Assembly (NCBI GenBank): GCA_944990035.1
Contig: CALYLX010000102.1
Coordinates: forward strand, 1-64,000
Length of the DNA: 64,000 nt
Direction of reading: 5' to 3'
From: Clitopilus passeckerianus
Lineage: Eukaryota > Basidiomycota > Agaricomycetes > Agaricales > Entolomataceae
In this document: piece by piece, positions 50,390 to 62,173 of the stretch
How positions within the stretch are numbered: position 1 is the first letter of the stretch
Layout of the letters: every line of letters begins with the position of its first letter
Made by a program: the position numbers and the translations under genes
Notes under the pieces: generated by a model
Databases searched by the model: none
Told to the model about the DNA's origin: nothing
What the model saw: only the letters and a program-made list of their open reading frames with translations

Positions 50390-52468
50390 ATGCCACTCAG
50401 ACGAGAGCTGAGGCTTGCGCTAATCCCTCTTTTCGTGGTCTTGGTGACTTTTGCCGTTTATTGGAGAGAGTTCTTGACACGCAGTAGCTATGGCTATAGC
50501 TCTGAGGCCAACGTTCCCGAACCGCCCGTGAATCCTACGAAACCACCAAAGCAGACGGATGAAGAATACGGGGACAAGCAAGATCCTCGTATCTGTATTC
50601 CACCCCCATCGACAACCGTGAAGGAGCAGAAACCATTGCAACCTCATATTTGGAGAGAGGACGGATTGCTGGAGGTCAATCCCGATGGCGCACACCCTAT
50701 CTTGGAGCTTATCGATAAAGCTCAGAAGAAGTGGGAGAATAAGAAGGCGAGGGCTAGCACGACGCTTGGACAGGCTGTGAAGGAATATGAACGGAGGTAT
50801 GACCGTAAACCACCCGCTGGGTTCGACAAGTGGTGCGTTGTTGGCTACGATCCTCTCATTTTTTGAAATACTGAACCGACCCTTTCACAGGTGGGACTAC
50901 GTTGAGAAGCATAACGTCCAACTACCTGATGAATACGACCAGATATGGCGAGACATTGAGCCATTCTGGGGCTACACCCCCACGGACCTTCAACGCATAC
51001 AATCCGAGCGTGAATCTCACCAAGAGAGCTTCACTTTGGGCAAGAATGAAACGAACGGGCCAATCCATGTTCTTCGCGTGGCATTCCCAGAGCATATGCA
51101 ATGGGAACCAGAAGCGTTGCTCGGCGGAGCCAAGTCCATCCAAGAGATCCTTAAAGACGTACAGACTGAGCTGCCACTGTTCAGAGCCGTTATGTCTCCC
51201 CACGACAGCCCTACTCTGTTTACCGACTTCGACGTCAAAAAGGCTGCTCTTCTTGCCGCCAGCAGAGGCGAGCGTATGTATCTCTTCCTTGACTGCCTTG
51301 AGTTATACAATTGCTAACCAATACACCTTCAGACCTTGATGTCAATAATTTGCCAGCTGCGCCACGCTTAGGATGGCTCTCAGGCTGTGGACCCAAATCT
51401 CCCGCACGGGAGCGTTCTGCCATTAAGACTGATCGCAAAACGTTCATTCATGACCACGTCAAACTCATGGATCCCTGTGTACACCCCGAGGTTTTCAAGC
51501 TACAAGGCGAATTCCTCGTTCACCCCGACCCCGTCCCCGAAAAGCTCCTCATCCCCCAATTCGCTTTCTGCTCGACGAAGATGCATCATGACATCCAAAT
51601 TCCTACCTTATCCGGTTGGATAGACGATATAAAGCCTAGAGAGGACGACCCGGATTGGGATGACAAGGAGGATGAGAGGATGAACTGGAGAGGAAGCAAC
51701 ACGGGAATGTGGCATGCTCCGTATACAAGGTGGAGAGAGTCGCAGCGGGCTAGGCTGGTTGATTTCGCTGCAGGATTAAATGGCACCGTGAAGGTGTTGA
51801 TTCCGCCGAAGAGCGACAAAGAACCTGTCGGGCAAGGGAAGGAGATGCAGAGGGCAGCGATCAACCCTGCCATATTCGATATTGCATTTTCTGGGGAACC
51901 CGTTGGTTGCCACGAGGATACATGTCCCGAGTTGCTGAAGATATATGAGTGGAGGAAGAAGCATAACCAGAAAGACTCCGGAAGGTTTAAATACATCGTC
52001 GACGTAAGCCCATTTAATCTCTCCTACTGTGGAAATTCTAATACATGATTTTTCCTAGGTTGACGGAAATGCCTGGTCTAGCCGTTTCAAACGCCTCATC
52101 ACTACGAATTCCCTCATTTTTAAGGCCACCGTCTATCCGGAGTGGTTCTACGATCGCATTGAACCATGGGTTCACTATGTCCCCATCCAGGTCGACTACT
52201 CCGATGTTCACGACGCTCTGGCTTTCTTCCGCGGCGGCATGTATGGAGAAGGTGCTCATCATGATCTTGCCAAGAAGATCGCTGTCGAGGGTAGGAATTG
52301 GAGCAGGACGCTATGGCGCCAGGAAGATGTTACCGCGTATATTTATAGGCAAGCTTCACTTCTAAAATTGTCGGGCAGGCGTCGCTGACTTGACGCATCT
52401 GCAGATTGATACTAGAGTACGCTAGGGTGATGAGTTCGGACAGGGAGGCTATGAGCTACCACGGCTAG
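50390..52468 (+). CDS. GT90 (CAP10-type) glycosyltransferase
   Basis: Predicted 616-residue type II membrane glycosyltransferase of family GT90, the family of Cryptococcus Cap10 and Cap59-related xylosyl and glucosyl transferases; probably in the Golgi. Exons are 50390-50832, 50891-51273, 51333-52003, 52059-52348 and 52405-52468. A single anchor lies near the N-terminus (ALIPLFVVLVTFAVYW). The catalytic half shows CSTKMHHDIQIPT, YKWRGSNTGMW-like NWRGSNTGMW, IVDVDGNAWSSRFKRLI, KATVYPEWFYDRIEPWVHYV and a C-terminal ILEYARVMSSDREAMSYHG, all typical. The last intron uses a GC donor (TATAG then GCAAGC). Sugar and acceptor cannot be told from the sequence. Confidence 0.93.
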
Positions 52469-52610
52469 GTTGTGTCTGTAATTTACTGGGACTTTGTTGC
52501 ATAATTTCCATGGCTATCCCTAACTTCTCAATACGTCCCGGCTCCCTTGCTAGTCCTATATGGACTAAGTTCGAACCGGCAATACCGCTGCTGAATCTCT
52601 GACGTTTTAA

Positions 52611-53892
52611 TCATGATCCAAGAGAAAGTGCTGTATCTGGCTCGACGACAGGCTCGACGACCACTTCCTCCTCCAGTATTCCCAGTGAACCCGTCGCATG
52701 GGCCGCTTCTTCCGCAACCTCTGGGTCCTGCGACTCAGCCGTTTCCTCATTTTGTTCTGAATCCTCCAGATCAGCCTGCGATATCTCTTCCCAACTATCC
52801 TCTTCCTCCTCAATTGCATCCTCCGTAACACTCTTCGCCACATTCCAAAACCTCCATTCCACCGTCTCCAGTCGCGGCGGTGCAACGTATATTGCAGCAG
52901 ATGGTGAGCTTTCCACATCGTCCGGCATCCGGTTGCCGTTCTTCCTTGCCATCCAACGATCCCGGAAAGCATCGTCCGTGTCAAGTATCTCCATACATGC
53001 TGCACACTCGCCTGACCACTGATAGGGGTTTGAGTCTTTGTTGTCGGCTGGCCCTAGTGTCAGGGAAGGGTTAGGGTGGTTTGCGACGTTAAAGCAGATA
53101 GTAGTGAGCCGGTTCAGAGAGGCGAATGCACGAGCATAGTGGATCTATGAACGGTTTATGAGTCAAGGTGGCAGGCATGCCAGAGAATGAGAAACCTACA
53201 GGAAGGCCAGATCCATGCTCATAAACGATCCGTTTGTCGCCTGGAACATTAAAGCGTACTTTTTGGCATGTATTGCATAGTCCACACCATACTCGGTCTT
53301 GCCAAAGGTCAATTCTCGTAAGGTTTGGGAATTTCTGGTCAAGGTCTCGAAAGAAAAGTGGTGAAGGCCAGGGTATTCCCCTGATATCTAGACTTTCGAT
53401 TTGCGATGGGACGTGCAGGAAGGGGACATAGTTCAAGGCAGGGAAGGGCAGTGATGTGGAGTTCCAGTACACCCTAATTTTCTGCAGGCGCAGGAGGCCA
53501 TGCAAATCCCAGGAAGGCTTGACCTGCGAGTGAAAGTATGGCACTGGGTGCGCAATGTGAAGTTCTCTGCCAAAGTAATGTGCTTGAATTTGCAAATCAA
53601 GCTTTGTCAAGATTTGTACGCACCGTATCCAATTGACCCCGTTATCGAGAAACATATCCCGAAACGTGTTGAGATCCGCAGAATTTTCAGAGAAAAACAC
53701 TCGAAACCATTTCTCTAGTGCCAGAGCTCTAAAAGCCTTCGACACCAATGTAAATGGTTCCAACCAGAACCAGTCAACCTTGGAACATTCCTTCGGCCGA
53801 GCAATAATCCCAAAGCGCACCAGGTCAGGCTCGACTAGAAGAGCAGCGATGACTTCGGAGATTATTTCAAGCGGAAGTCTGCCGCTTGCCAT
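52611..53892 (-). CDS. F-box-like protein with an acidic tail
   Basis: Predicted 408 residues in two exons, 53892-53200 and 53144-52611, with a 55-nt intron. The start MASGRLPLEIISEVIAALL and the later block PFTLVSKAFRALALEKWFRV match the F-box-like pattern. The joined frame crosses the intron into HYARAFASLNRLTTICFNVA, which continues the usual leucine-rich C-terminal part; without the intron the protein would stop early and leave an orphan acidic frame. A pair CNTC (CGLCNTC) and CAAC lie on either side of the intron. The final 60 residues are very acidic, with EEEEDSWEEISQADLEDSEQ. Likely an SCF substrate adaptor; substrate unknown. Confidence 0.8.
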
Positions 53893-54557
53893 TCAGACCT
53901 AGACCTGGTGGTAGATGAACAGAAGGACATGCTGAGTCTGCATGGCTGCCTTTGGTCGGATATCGCGTTTTGATCTGTCCCAACTGCCACGGGTGGTTAT
54001 CTTATCGTCGGAATCGGGATCTTGGAGCCGACGCTTCGAGGTGCAGGGTCACGGTGACTGGTCTTCACCTCAAACCTGATTCTGCCCGTTGGTGAAGACA
54101 CAAATGCCTTTCCAACTCATACAGAACCACCAAGATGCCTCAAGATGCCCTCATTTCAAAGTACCAGCATACGTGCTATCCTTGTCAGATCTCGGACAGC
54201 AACTTGAACGTCTAGCCAATGGCTAGTATAAACATCACGATGTCGGTGACGAGGACTCGGAACAACGTCTAAGGTCATATTTGCCTAACTCAGCCGCGTC
54301 CTGGTGCTTTCAGAAAGTACAAGAGGAAATTACCTCTCACAGCGGAGAGTGGTCCCGAGTTTAAACTTGGAAGGACGGGTCAAAACAACCTCTTCTGGGC
54401 GGGCCGTGGTCGCCGTTCATACACATGAACGACTTTCATTGGACAACGACGAGCCTTCTGTTCTCGAGTAGCCGGTTACAGGGTAACAGCACTACAGCGC
54501 CTATATAAGCGGCTCGAATGTGACCTATGAAAAAATTAAGAGAGGTTCAGACCCGTG
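53893..54557. other. Intergenic between divergent genes
   Basis: About 660 bp holding the promoters of the F-box gene (minus) and the lactonase-like gene (plus). A TATA box is noted at 54502. Nothing else recognised. Confidence 0.5.
54502..54509 (+). promoter_or_regulatory. TATA box of the lactonase-like gene
   Basis: TATATAAG, 56 bp before the start codon at 54558. Confidence 0.6.
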
Positions 54558-55849
54558 ATGGTGTCTTTTCGACTTCTAGCTGGAGGCTACGATGTCTTCG
54601 TGGCCACGTATCTCTTCAATGCTACCTCTGGGTCACTTTCTCTCGTTAGAAAATCCCCAACTGGACCGTCACCTTCCTGGATTACTCTCCATCCTAAAAA
54701 TTCTAGTATCCTCTAGTAGGTCTTCCACTCACAATAACGATGGGATCCAGAACCACTAACAAGTTGCATACAGTGCAGTCAATCAAGTCGCGGAAGGTGG
54801 ATTACAATCATTTTCTATCTCCCCCGACGGCTCTCTTTCCGAGGCCAAGAGCAATGCTAGCTCGGGAGGGAACAGTCCTAACTTCGCAGTCGCACTCTCC
54901 ACTGGAGAAGTTGCGGTGACAAATTATGTCTCTGGCACCGCTAGATTGGTCCCTACAGACCACAAGGACCCATTGTCATTCTCAGAACAAGATGCACCTG
55001 CTATCGCATTCCCCCAGCCAATTGCTCCATCAACGAGCCATCCCCACCATGTAGTTGAACATAGAGGGGAGGTCTTCGTTCCAGATCTTGTGAGCATTTC
55101 TATTCAATGTTGGAGAATATGGGCTCATAAAGACGCTAGGGTGGTGATAAGATCTGGAGACTCAGACAAATTAGCCTGGGCAACTACAAGATACAGGGCT
55201 TTATCCCGCAGCCCGTGGGGAGTGGGCCCCGTCATATTGCCATCTCTTGTAAGACTCTTGTCATAATTCTTCGGCCTTGCAGCTAAAATGGTCGGTCTAT
55301 TCAGATGATCGGTTGTTTGCTGTTCATGAATTAGCTTCAACCCTCACTGTCCAGCACATACCTAGCGCACCCAACGGCACGGATACCCAAATTCTTGCCA
55401 GCCTTTCTACTCTTCCGTCAGACCAACCGATTGGAGCGCTTTGGGCGGCTGCGGAAATCGTCATTCCGAAACCCACTCGACGTTTTCCGATTCCATACAT
55501 ATATGTCACCAATCGGAATACTGGAGTTCAAGACCCTCGTGGGGACACAATTGCAATATTCGAACATGTCGGGAAGGGTACGAAGAGGGAGGGCCTGAAG
55601 CTGGTGAACCAGGTGTACACCGGGGTTGAACAGCCAAGAGGAATGGCACTGGGACCGTACGAGAACGGTGGCGACGAATATATTGCTGTTGGAGGGGTGG
55701 CGGGGACTGGAGGTATTGTAGTCTTTCGGCGGACAGAGGGTGGTAGGAGCTTGGAAGTGGTTGCTAGAAATTTGGAGGTTCCCACTCGGACGAGTTTTGT
55801 ATGGTTACAAGATCCCGCCCACCATGGACGCCCGGAGGTGGAGGTGTGA
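54558..55849 (+). CDS. Lactonase-type seven-bladed beta-propeller protein
   Basis: Predicted 375 residues; family of 6-phosphogluconolactonase and carboxy-cis,cis-muconate cyclase. Exons are 54558-54715, 54774-55089, 55140-55248 and 55305-55849. Blade motifs include SWITLHPKNSSILYAVNQVA, STGEVAVTNYVSG, SHPHHVVEHRGEVFVPDLGG, PVGSGPRHIAIS, PYIYVTNRN and VEQPRGMALGPYENG. The start has LLAGGYDVFVATYLFNATSG, the usual first blade, and no signal peptide. In fungi such proteins either act on the protocatechuate branch of aromatic breakdown or on sugar lactones; the sequence does not decide. No pathway gene is adjacent. Confidence 0.88.
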
Positions 55850-55928
55850 ATACGAATACTTCCTACTGGATACAAGCCTAACTTGTGGGCTTAAAATGAC
55901 ACTGGATTTTCTCTAACCATCGAAACAA

Positions 55929-56306
55929 TCAGAGCTCCTTAATTCTAGACTCGCATAAGCAAAATCGTCGAGTCGCCGGACAACCTTCTCCAGCTTCGAC
56001 ATCCGTAGCGACATCAATGAGTGGAATAATGGGTCCCGGATACAACGCCGTCGAATCATCTTCTACTCGTACGATATGCGAGTATCGAATTCTGGCGGTA
56101 GGTACAGTATTCTTAAGAAGGATTACCCATAGGTCGTTCGGCAATAGGGTTCGGTGTATCTGACTGTACTCTAAATGCCCAGGGAGAGACGCGACGGAGC
56201 ACAGAAGCTTAGATGTGAGGGCAATACCAAGCAGGTCATCAGGAAGATCAATAAAGGAGCATATGTAGTCGAGTATCTCATGGGGAAGAGTGCACAATGC
56301 TAGCAT
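55929..56306 (-). CDS. Short F-box protein, possibly truncated
   Basis: A 125-residue frame starting MLALCTLPHEILDYICSFID. The N-terminal F-box (LPHEILDYICSF, ALTSKLLCSVASL, HLEYSQIH) is clear and follows the Agaricomycete type. Related proteins usually run to 400 residues or more with leucine-rich repeats; this one ends at ESRIKEL with none. Either it is a truncated gene or an intron to a further exon was missed. Nothing fitting is seen in the 80 bp before the next gene. Confidence 0.6.
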   Translation of the reverse strand: MLALCTLPHEILDYICSFIDLPDDLLGIALTSKLLCSVASLPGHLEYSQIHRTLLPNDLWVILLKNTVPTARIRYSHIVRVEDDSTALYPGPIIPLIDVATDVEAGEGCPATRRFCLCESRIKEL

Positions 56307-56864
56307 TGCTAACTTCACACGTCTATCTTAGATGCCTGAAGTCGATAGCAGATGTGTGTGGTCAAAAGGCGTGAGAAATCGAAAATGAAATTCCATTGCA
56401 TTTGTGCTTGCCGCCATTGTTAGAAAACGGGTATTTCCGCTCAGAATGGCCACGAGTGAATATATCATTGAAGAGGACTCTGTGTCCAAGAAAAAGTGGT
56501 CCTCGGCAGATCCGAAAGTCAGCAGTCCAGCAAGACCCAAATACATTCTTGCTTTTGAACGTTCAGCCAATGATGATTGACAATTAACAGTAATGTACAG
56601 ACAGAATACAGCTTGGACGAAATGGCGATGGTATTGTAGTACAACGAGTCCGATAAATAATGGACGCGGTGGAAGTACAATGGGTACGGCTAAAGAGTTT
56701 ACTATGGTACGAATGGAAGTCAAGATTGAAAGACTATATTATCGTCCAATTGTTGTAGGTATCCAGAAAGGAGTCGACAGATACAGGTGAATGAAAATTG
56801 ACCACCCAACAGCGATGGAAGGAAAGGCAGCACGCGGCGGCAGATTTGAACCTCGTTGGGATCA
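56307..56864. other. Intergenic
   Basis: About 560 bp between the F-box gene and the end of Mo25, both on the minus strand. One 131-codon hydrophobic frame on the minus strand was judged not to be a gene. Confidence 0.5.
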
Positions 56865-58313
56865 TTACAGGCCTTGGATCTGGGAAATCAAGAATTGCTT
56901 CTCATCGCTGAATTGTTCATCTGCCAATGCCAAATCAACATCTTGTTGCGTCCTCAATCAGAACAAAAACTTACCCTCTTTGTCGTTCTGGAAGTTCTTC
57001 AGGAACACTAGAAGCTTATCCCTGTTCCTACGCAGAATAGACTCGATCTGTGGTGGTTTCTTTGGGTTCGCCACGAACACCTGACAAACCACCGAATTAG
57101 CTTCCAACCCGGTCCAAGTATAATGAAAGCTTACCTTGAACACATGGAACGCCTCAAATTGGATGTTCTTGCTCTTGTCCCTTAGTAGGTTCATCATCAT
57201 CTTCAAGTTCGCCTCATTCGCGATGTACCGCGTCATCACGCTAAAATTCGCCCTGTCCAGAAGGATCTCGCCGAGGAGTTTGAGAGATTGCCGCTTTGTG
57301 ACATAGTTGTTCGATAACACGAGCGTGGTGAACGATGAGAAGAACTAGATGCAAAGATAAAGGAACTGGTCAGTTGATATGATTTCATAAAGGTTATTGT
57401 ACCCAGTATAGGTAGCAATGTGGTCAAAAAGGTTGAATGGGGCTCGGGAAGTGTGTAGAAGAGATGGGTTGTTCGGGTACGGTCTGGACTGGACAGTTGG
57501 GACGGATTACGCACTCGATCATAATTCTTGTCAAGATAATCAGCGACCATTGGCTTGTGCCGTGTTAGCGTCTCTTTGAAGTTTGTAAACGCATCGCATG
57601 AGATGCCAAATGTCGTCGCTTCGATGTAATGAGGGAACTTGTAGAATCTAGTCAATGATTGGCAGTTAGCTTGTGGTCGGCACAGAAGACGTCGAGTAGG
57701 GGAAGGGAAAAAACGCACTGTTCGGAATGCAACAAGATCTTGGATAGTTGCTCATGCCTCAACATCTCCTTCAAAATCATACCTGTGTTCAAGGCAATCT
57801 CCTCGTTCTCGTACCCAGCGAGGGTAGCGAAGATCACTTCGTGTCTCCCTGAGAGGTACTCCACCGTCGGCCACCGCGTGCCAATTTGCCTCCGTAGCAG
57901 GTTGTTGAAAATTTGCACAACGTCCTTCCGCGCTTCGAAATCGAACCGTGCGATGTGCATTACTAGCAAATGAAGAAGGTTGGTCTGGTAAGTCTCCTGC
58001 GCGAGCTGGGCCAGGAGCTCTGGTGCTGGATCTGTGAGGCAACAAAGGCATTAGCTGCGCCAGACGGTGAAAAGACACTAAAAGCATACCTCCATCGCCG
58101 TACAGAATGCTTTTGATCTGCTGTAGATTCTTATTGACCTCTTCGTTCGCCTGTGGAGTTGTTTAGCGCCCAACCCACGCGGTTATGGCAACAGCAACCG
58201 ACCTTTCTCCTCGTCTCCCCTCCTGGCGCGCCAGACTCTAGCTTTGGTATCGCATCTTTCAGCCCTCTGATCAAATCCGGCGGTGTCCTCGGTTTTGTCT
58301 TGAAGAAATTCAT
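56865..58313 (-). CDS. HYM1: Mo25/CAB39-like scaffold (Hym1)
   Basis: Predicted 329-residue all-helical scaffold that activates GCK/STE20-type kinases; in fungi part of the RAM/MOR morphogenesis network, where yeast calls it Hym1. Exons are 58313-58203, 58150-58090, 58031-57719, 57647-57515, 57344-57135, 57080-56975 and 56920-56865. The start is [20 protein letters not shown]. Family blocks are [99 protein letters not shown] and [20 protein letters not shown]. Length matches the family (about 330-340). Seven exons join without a frame error. Confidence 0.96.
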
Positions 58314-59942
58314 ACTTGGCGCTGCCTTCTCTTGTCTTCGTCGCCGTCGTGGTGGTAGCAGTAATCAAAGAGCCTCTAAACTTGAATATATCCCTCGTTG
58401 GGTATGACAAAGGTGACGGGGCCCGACTGACTTGGTATGACGGTATGTGGTATATTGCGAAGATGCTGTAAATGTAGTGCCAGGAGGTGGAAGTGTATAT
58501 TTGGTAGCAGCATCGGCTGTGCGGCTGGCGTTACCGGGTTATCAGTGTCAGCAGGACGACGGACGACGCGTTGGTAGATTTATCTCCATGCAGCCACGAT
58601 TTCGATCAGCGTCGCGATTTATGGAAATCCATTCAATTGAGCTTTACGCTCTGTGTGACGAAGGAGGGTACGTATGTAGGTGCGATGGGAGAAATATCTA
58701 CTGGTATGTCTGAATTTGGGCGAGATGTACCCACTTCATGAGCAAGGAAAAGGCAATCAGACAGCTCTTCTGGTGATTTAGCCATTGTGCTGTGGAGTTT
58801 CTGTAGGGCATGCCGTGTATGCCTGACGGAATGTATGAAAGGCCAAGACAACTGAAATGAGCGCAGGGTAATTTGAAACCATTCCAACATATTCTGATAT
58901 CATATCTCCTCGCACTGGCACCCGCCACCACACTAAGGCTGGTAAGGATTAGTTGGTCATTCAGTCCGTGAAGAGCCATGTTATCCCATAGATGACCGGG
59001 ATCGGAAGCTCACCCGTAAAAGTAATCCGGCTTGTCGCGACCAGAGCACCGTCTTAACCTCAAATCGCCACAGACGAACCGGATTGAGACCCATTCGTGG
59101 TCGTCGGGGGCTCGATGTCATCACAATGACGCTGGTGGCTCTACAGTCGCCAAATCCAGGACATGCAAGATCAGATGCTTCCGCTAGCTTCCTAGTATGT
59201 GTTTGCAGAAAGCGTCTAATAAAGCTTACAAGGCATGCAAGGCACCTAGTGCGCTTGCAAGTAGGTGCGTTGACCTGCTATGCCATGGGCGTGTCTTGAT
59301 TCGTTCCTGTGGTCAACCACCTTTGTAACGCCACCTTCGGCGGTACTAAGCGTTAGACTCTTACAGAGCCCGTAAAATGAAAGCATACTCTGAGCTGCGT
59401 TGCCTTCATTATGGTCGCCAGATGGATACCCCGAACTAGACCCAGGAATTTTAGACGCTCATGCATAACAAGAGAGATCAGCTGAGGTTAGATACTTAGA
59501 AGATCGACGCGGGGAGGTGCACATGGCATCTCCTCTCCGCGTGGCAGTCCATCATCACGGGTAAGCTGAAAAGCAGCAAGAAATATATAAGAACAGCAAT
59601 CGCCTAAGTTGTCTCCGTCGACGACCAAGTCCTCCCCAACACCGCCCAGAACGATGAGCGTATCGGTGAAACTGTTCGGTGGCTAGGACTCACCGCCTCT
59701 CTTTGGTAACCGTGGCTGTGATCATGACACCTCTCTCAGGGTTGGCCGGTTTATATACGGGATCACACCCACGTTCGCTCCTCTCCCCTCCACCTCAATC
59801 CACTCGTCACCAACTACCAGCAAAACAACCAATTCATTGGCTTTGACGTCCAGCGAATACCTTTCTCTAAGAACCACCACTACGAGAAGAAACCAGAGTC
59901 TCTCACTTCAACCACACCAAAAACACCAATCTTTTGAACGCA
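58314..59942. other. Intergenic between divergent genes
   Basis: About 1.6 kb. The right end holds the promoter of GNA1, with a TATA box at 59752-59757; the left end should hold that of HYM1. A second TATA-like ATATATAA lies near 59583, followed by only an 11-codon frame at 59654. No gene recognised. Confidence 0.5.
59752..59757 (+). promoter_or_regulatory. TATA box of GNA1
   Basis: TATATA, about 190 bp before the start codon at 59943; the 5' leader would then be about 160 nt. Confidence 0.45.
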
Positions 59943-60631
59943 ATGGCAACCCAGCTCTCAATCAACATTTCTACACGTTTCACTCCCGACAGCGAGCTGG
60001 ATCTCCTGTTCTCACCTGACCTCATCTCCTCAGAGGTCAAGTCCGTTCTCTCAACTGACGTTCACGTACGTTTTTCCCTAATTCGCCTCCTATTTCCACC
60101 CAAACTCACCTGCCACCTCAGATTCGTCCCCTCGCCTCAACAGACTACCACAGAGGCCACCTAAAGACCCTTTCCGTCCTCACCGCCTCCCCCGACCCCG
60201 GTGAATCCGCCTGGGTCTCGTTCTTCCACTCCCTCCGCGCCCTCCCACGCACCTACTACACTCTCGTTGTCGTTGACAAGCGCTCTGACCAGATCGTTGG
60301 CGTTGGCACCGTTTTCTTGGAAAAGAAGTTCCAGCGCGGTCTGAGCTGCATTGGTCATATTGAAGACATTGCTGTCGACCCTAACCAGCAGGGCAAGAAG
60401 CTTGGCTTGAGAATCATCCAGGCCTTGACCTACATCAGCGAGAACAGTGGTGCGTACAAGACGATCCTTAACTGCAGTGACAAAAATATTCGTAAGTTGT
60501 GTTCATGCTATCCTACTTGGACGTGATACTCATGAGTGATTCTAGCCTTCTACGAAAAATGTGGATTCGAGAAGAAGGAAAATGAAATGGCAAAATATAC
60601 CCCCGCCCGCGCTCATTCACCTAAGTTGTAA
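59943..60631 (+). CDS. GNA1: Glucosamine 6-phosphate N-acetyltransferase
   Basis: GNAT-family enzyme that acetylates glucosamine 6-phosphate with acetyl-CoA, a step towards UDP-GlcNAc for chitin and glycoproteins. Predicted 192 residues in exons 59943-60065, 60122-60491 and 60546-60631. Motif A is IEDIAVDPNQQGKKLGLRII, the acetyl-CoA loop being QQGKKLG; the C-terminal block NCSDKNIPFYEKCGFEKKE is a clear Gna1 mark. The N-terminus has LFSPDLISSEVKSVL, seen in fungal Gna1. Convergent with the ribosomal protein gene. Confidence 0.96.
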
Positions 60632-60957
60632 ATTACATTTCGAGCACCTTGGTACCCCATATCTTGGACACTCCCGGACTTTTAGATACTGTATCATATT
60701 TTACCTTTTATTTACGGTTTTCATTATTTTATGTAGATGGCAATGGGATAATCTGTTTTCGACCCTAATTGCTCCGAAATTTCGCAAGGAACTGCCATTC
60801 TTACAGGGCTACTGCGATCTTCTGGCTTCATCGTGTCGAAAGAAGGTATATAACAAAGTATTGCATGGCATCATCACATGAATTTTATTGATCAAAGGTG
60901 CATAAAACCATACAAGCTGCATGTCGAGTATCCCGCCAACGTCAACAGCGAAGGTGC
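60632..60957. other. Intergenic
   Basis: About 325 AT-rich bases between two convergent genes, probably their 3' untranslated regions. Nothing else recognised. Confidence 0.5.
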
Positions 60958-61577
60958 TTATCGTCCACCCTTGCCACCCTTCATCTGTTGTTTCGAGACC
61001 TTGGGGGCCTGGGAGGGTGCAGAACGAGCAGGCTGTAAAACATTTCAGTGACACATGCAAGCCTTCAACAATGAGGAAATCAGACCTTGGACTTCTTGCT
61101 CTCCTTGTCCTTCTTCTCGCTCTTAGCCTTCGATATAGCATCCAATCGTTGTTGCGAGCGGATGGCAGCGGTCTGGTTCCTCTTGGCCTGGATGGCGGCG
61201 AGGTCAGCACCGACGATACCACGCTGGTACTTCACTGCCTTGCGGGAGCGCTTCTTGGCGACCTCCTCAGTGATACCCTTCTTGTGCATTCTACGGTAGA
61301 CTTGGGTCCATGCGATCTTACGGGGGTTCTTCCTCTGGAGGAAGAGCGAAGCGTTTTTGGAGCTGCCGAAGCGGAAGACCTAAGAGACGAGCTGGAAGTG
61401 AGAATAGAGAGATGGAGCCTTGGGAAGTTTGAGCCACCTTGCTGTCACCACGGACGAAAAGCTTGCCCTTGCTGGGGTAGATACGGTACCCTGAGAAGGA
61501 GTCGATTTCGAGCTTCTATACTCATTGGAAGTTTATCAGCATTTAAATGTTACATCCAGGAAGATTTCACGCACCAT
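60958..61577 (-). CDS. RPL24: 60S ribosomal protein eL24
   Basis: Large-subunit ribosomal protein of 149 residues. Exons are 61577-61575, 61515-61438, 61379-61086 and 61032-60958. The first coding exon is only the ATG; the second begins KLEIDSFSGYRIYPSKGKLF, the eL24 start. Then come VFRFGSSKNASLFLQRKNPR, KIAWTQVYRRMHKKG and KKRSRKAVKYQRGIVGADL. The tail ends MKGGKGGR. The usual zinc-binding Cys residues of archaeal L24e are absent, as in fungal forms. An ATG-only first exon is common in ribosomal protein genes. Confidence 0.97.
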
Positions 61578-62173
61578 CTATAACGGAAAGAAGGGACAAA
61601 GAGATTCATGAGTATCATCTTCCACACCAAGACAAGATCGCGCGCGAATAGTGTCATCCAAAGTTCCTCCATGCCATCCATCTCCAATTCCACCCAAATT
61701 CCACAAAATCGACATCCTCCTGGAGCTCAATACTCGTAACATCCACATCTGACACCTTCAAACGGCGAAATAGCATAGATTCGTGCTCACCTTGCTGGTT
61801 TTTGTCGGTTGGCGGTGGTGGGCGATGGGCTTGACGCTTCGGGATGCGTTGACATCGGCAGTTCCCGAAGTCACATGATCGGCCGATAGAGTATGCACCG
61901 CCACACTCGTCAGTGTCCTTAACCTCGCCCTTCAAGCTCAAAGTTCGAACCAGAATCCTTTTGAGCTTGCTGCGAGAAAATACGACCCGGCGACCTTATA
62001 GAAACCGCTCTGTAACCTTCGCGTTGGAATCAGGAATTTCTGCTCTCATAGACTCTGGCCTTCGCTCTCGGTGACTTCAAGGCGGCGTTTACGGCCATCC
62101 CTGGGTGATCTATTCATCTTACCAGCATTCTTCGGGTCACGTCTCTTGAACCCCAACCTCCGTCTCTTGCCTC
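61578..62173. other. Intergenic
   Basis: About 600 bp with the RPL24 promoter. A 95-codon minus-strand frame (61654-61941) has no recognised family and overlaps where the promoter should be; I do not call it. Confidence 0.5.

Noticed and set aside
52611..52994. Separate 127-residue acidic protein
   Set aside because: A good intron joins it to the F-box frame upstream, and sequence before its Met continues that protein.
56328..56723. 131-codon hydrophobic minus-strand frame
   Set aside because: It has no known motif and no good start context, and it lies in the 3' region of Mo25 next to an F-box gene; composition alone does not support a gene.
61654..61941. 95-codon minus-strand frame
   Set aside because: It overlaps the expected RPL24 promoter, has no recognised family and no supporting splice structure.
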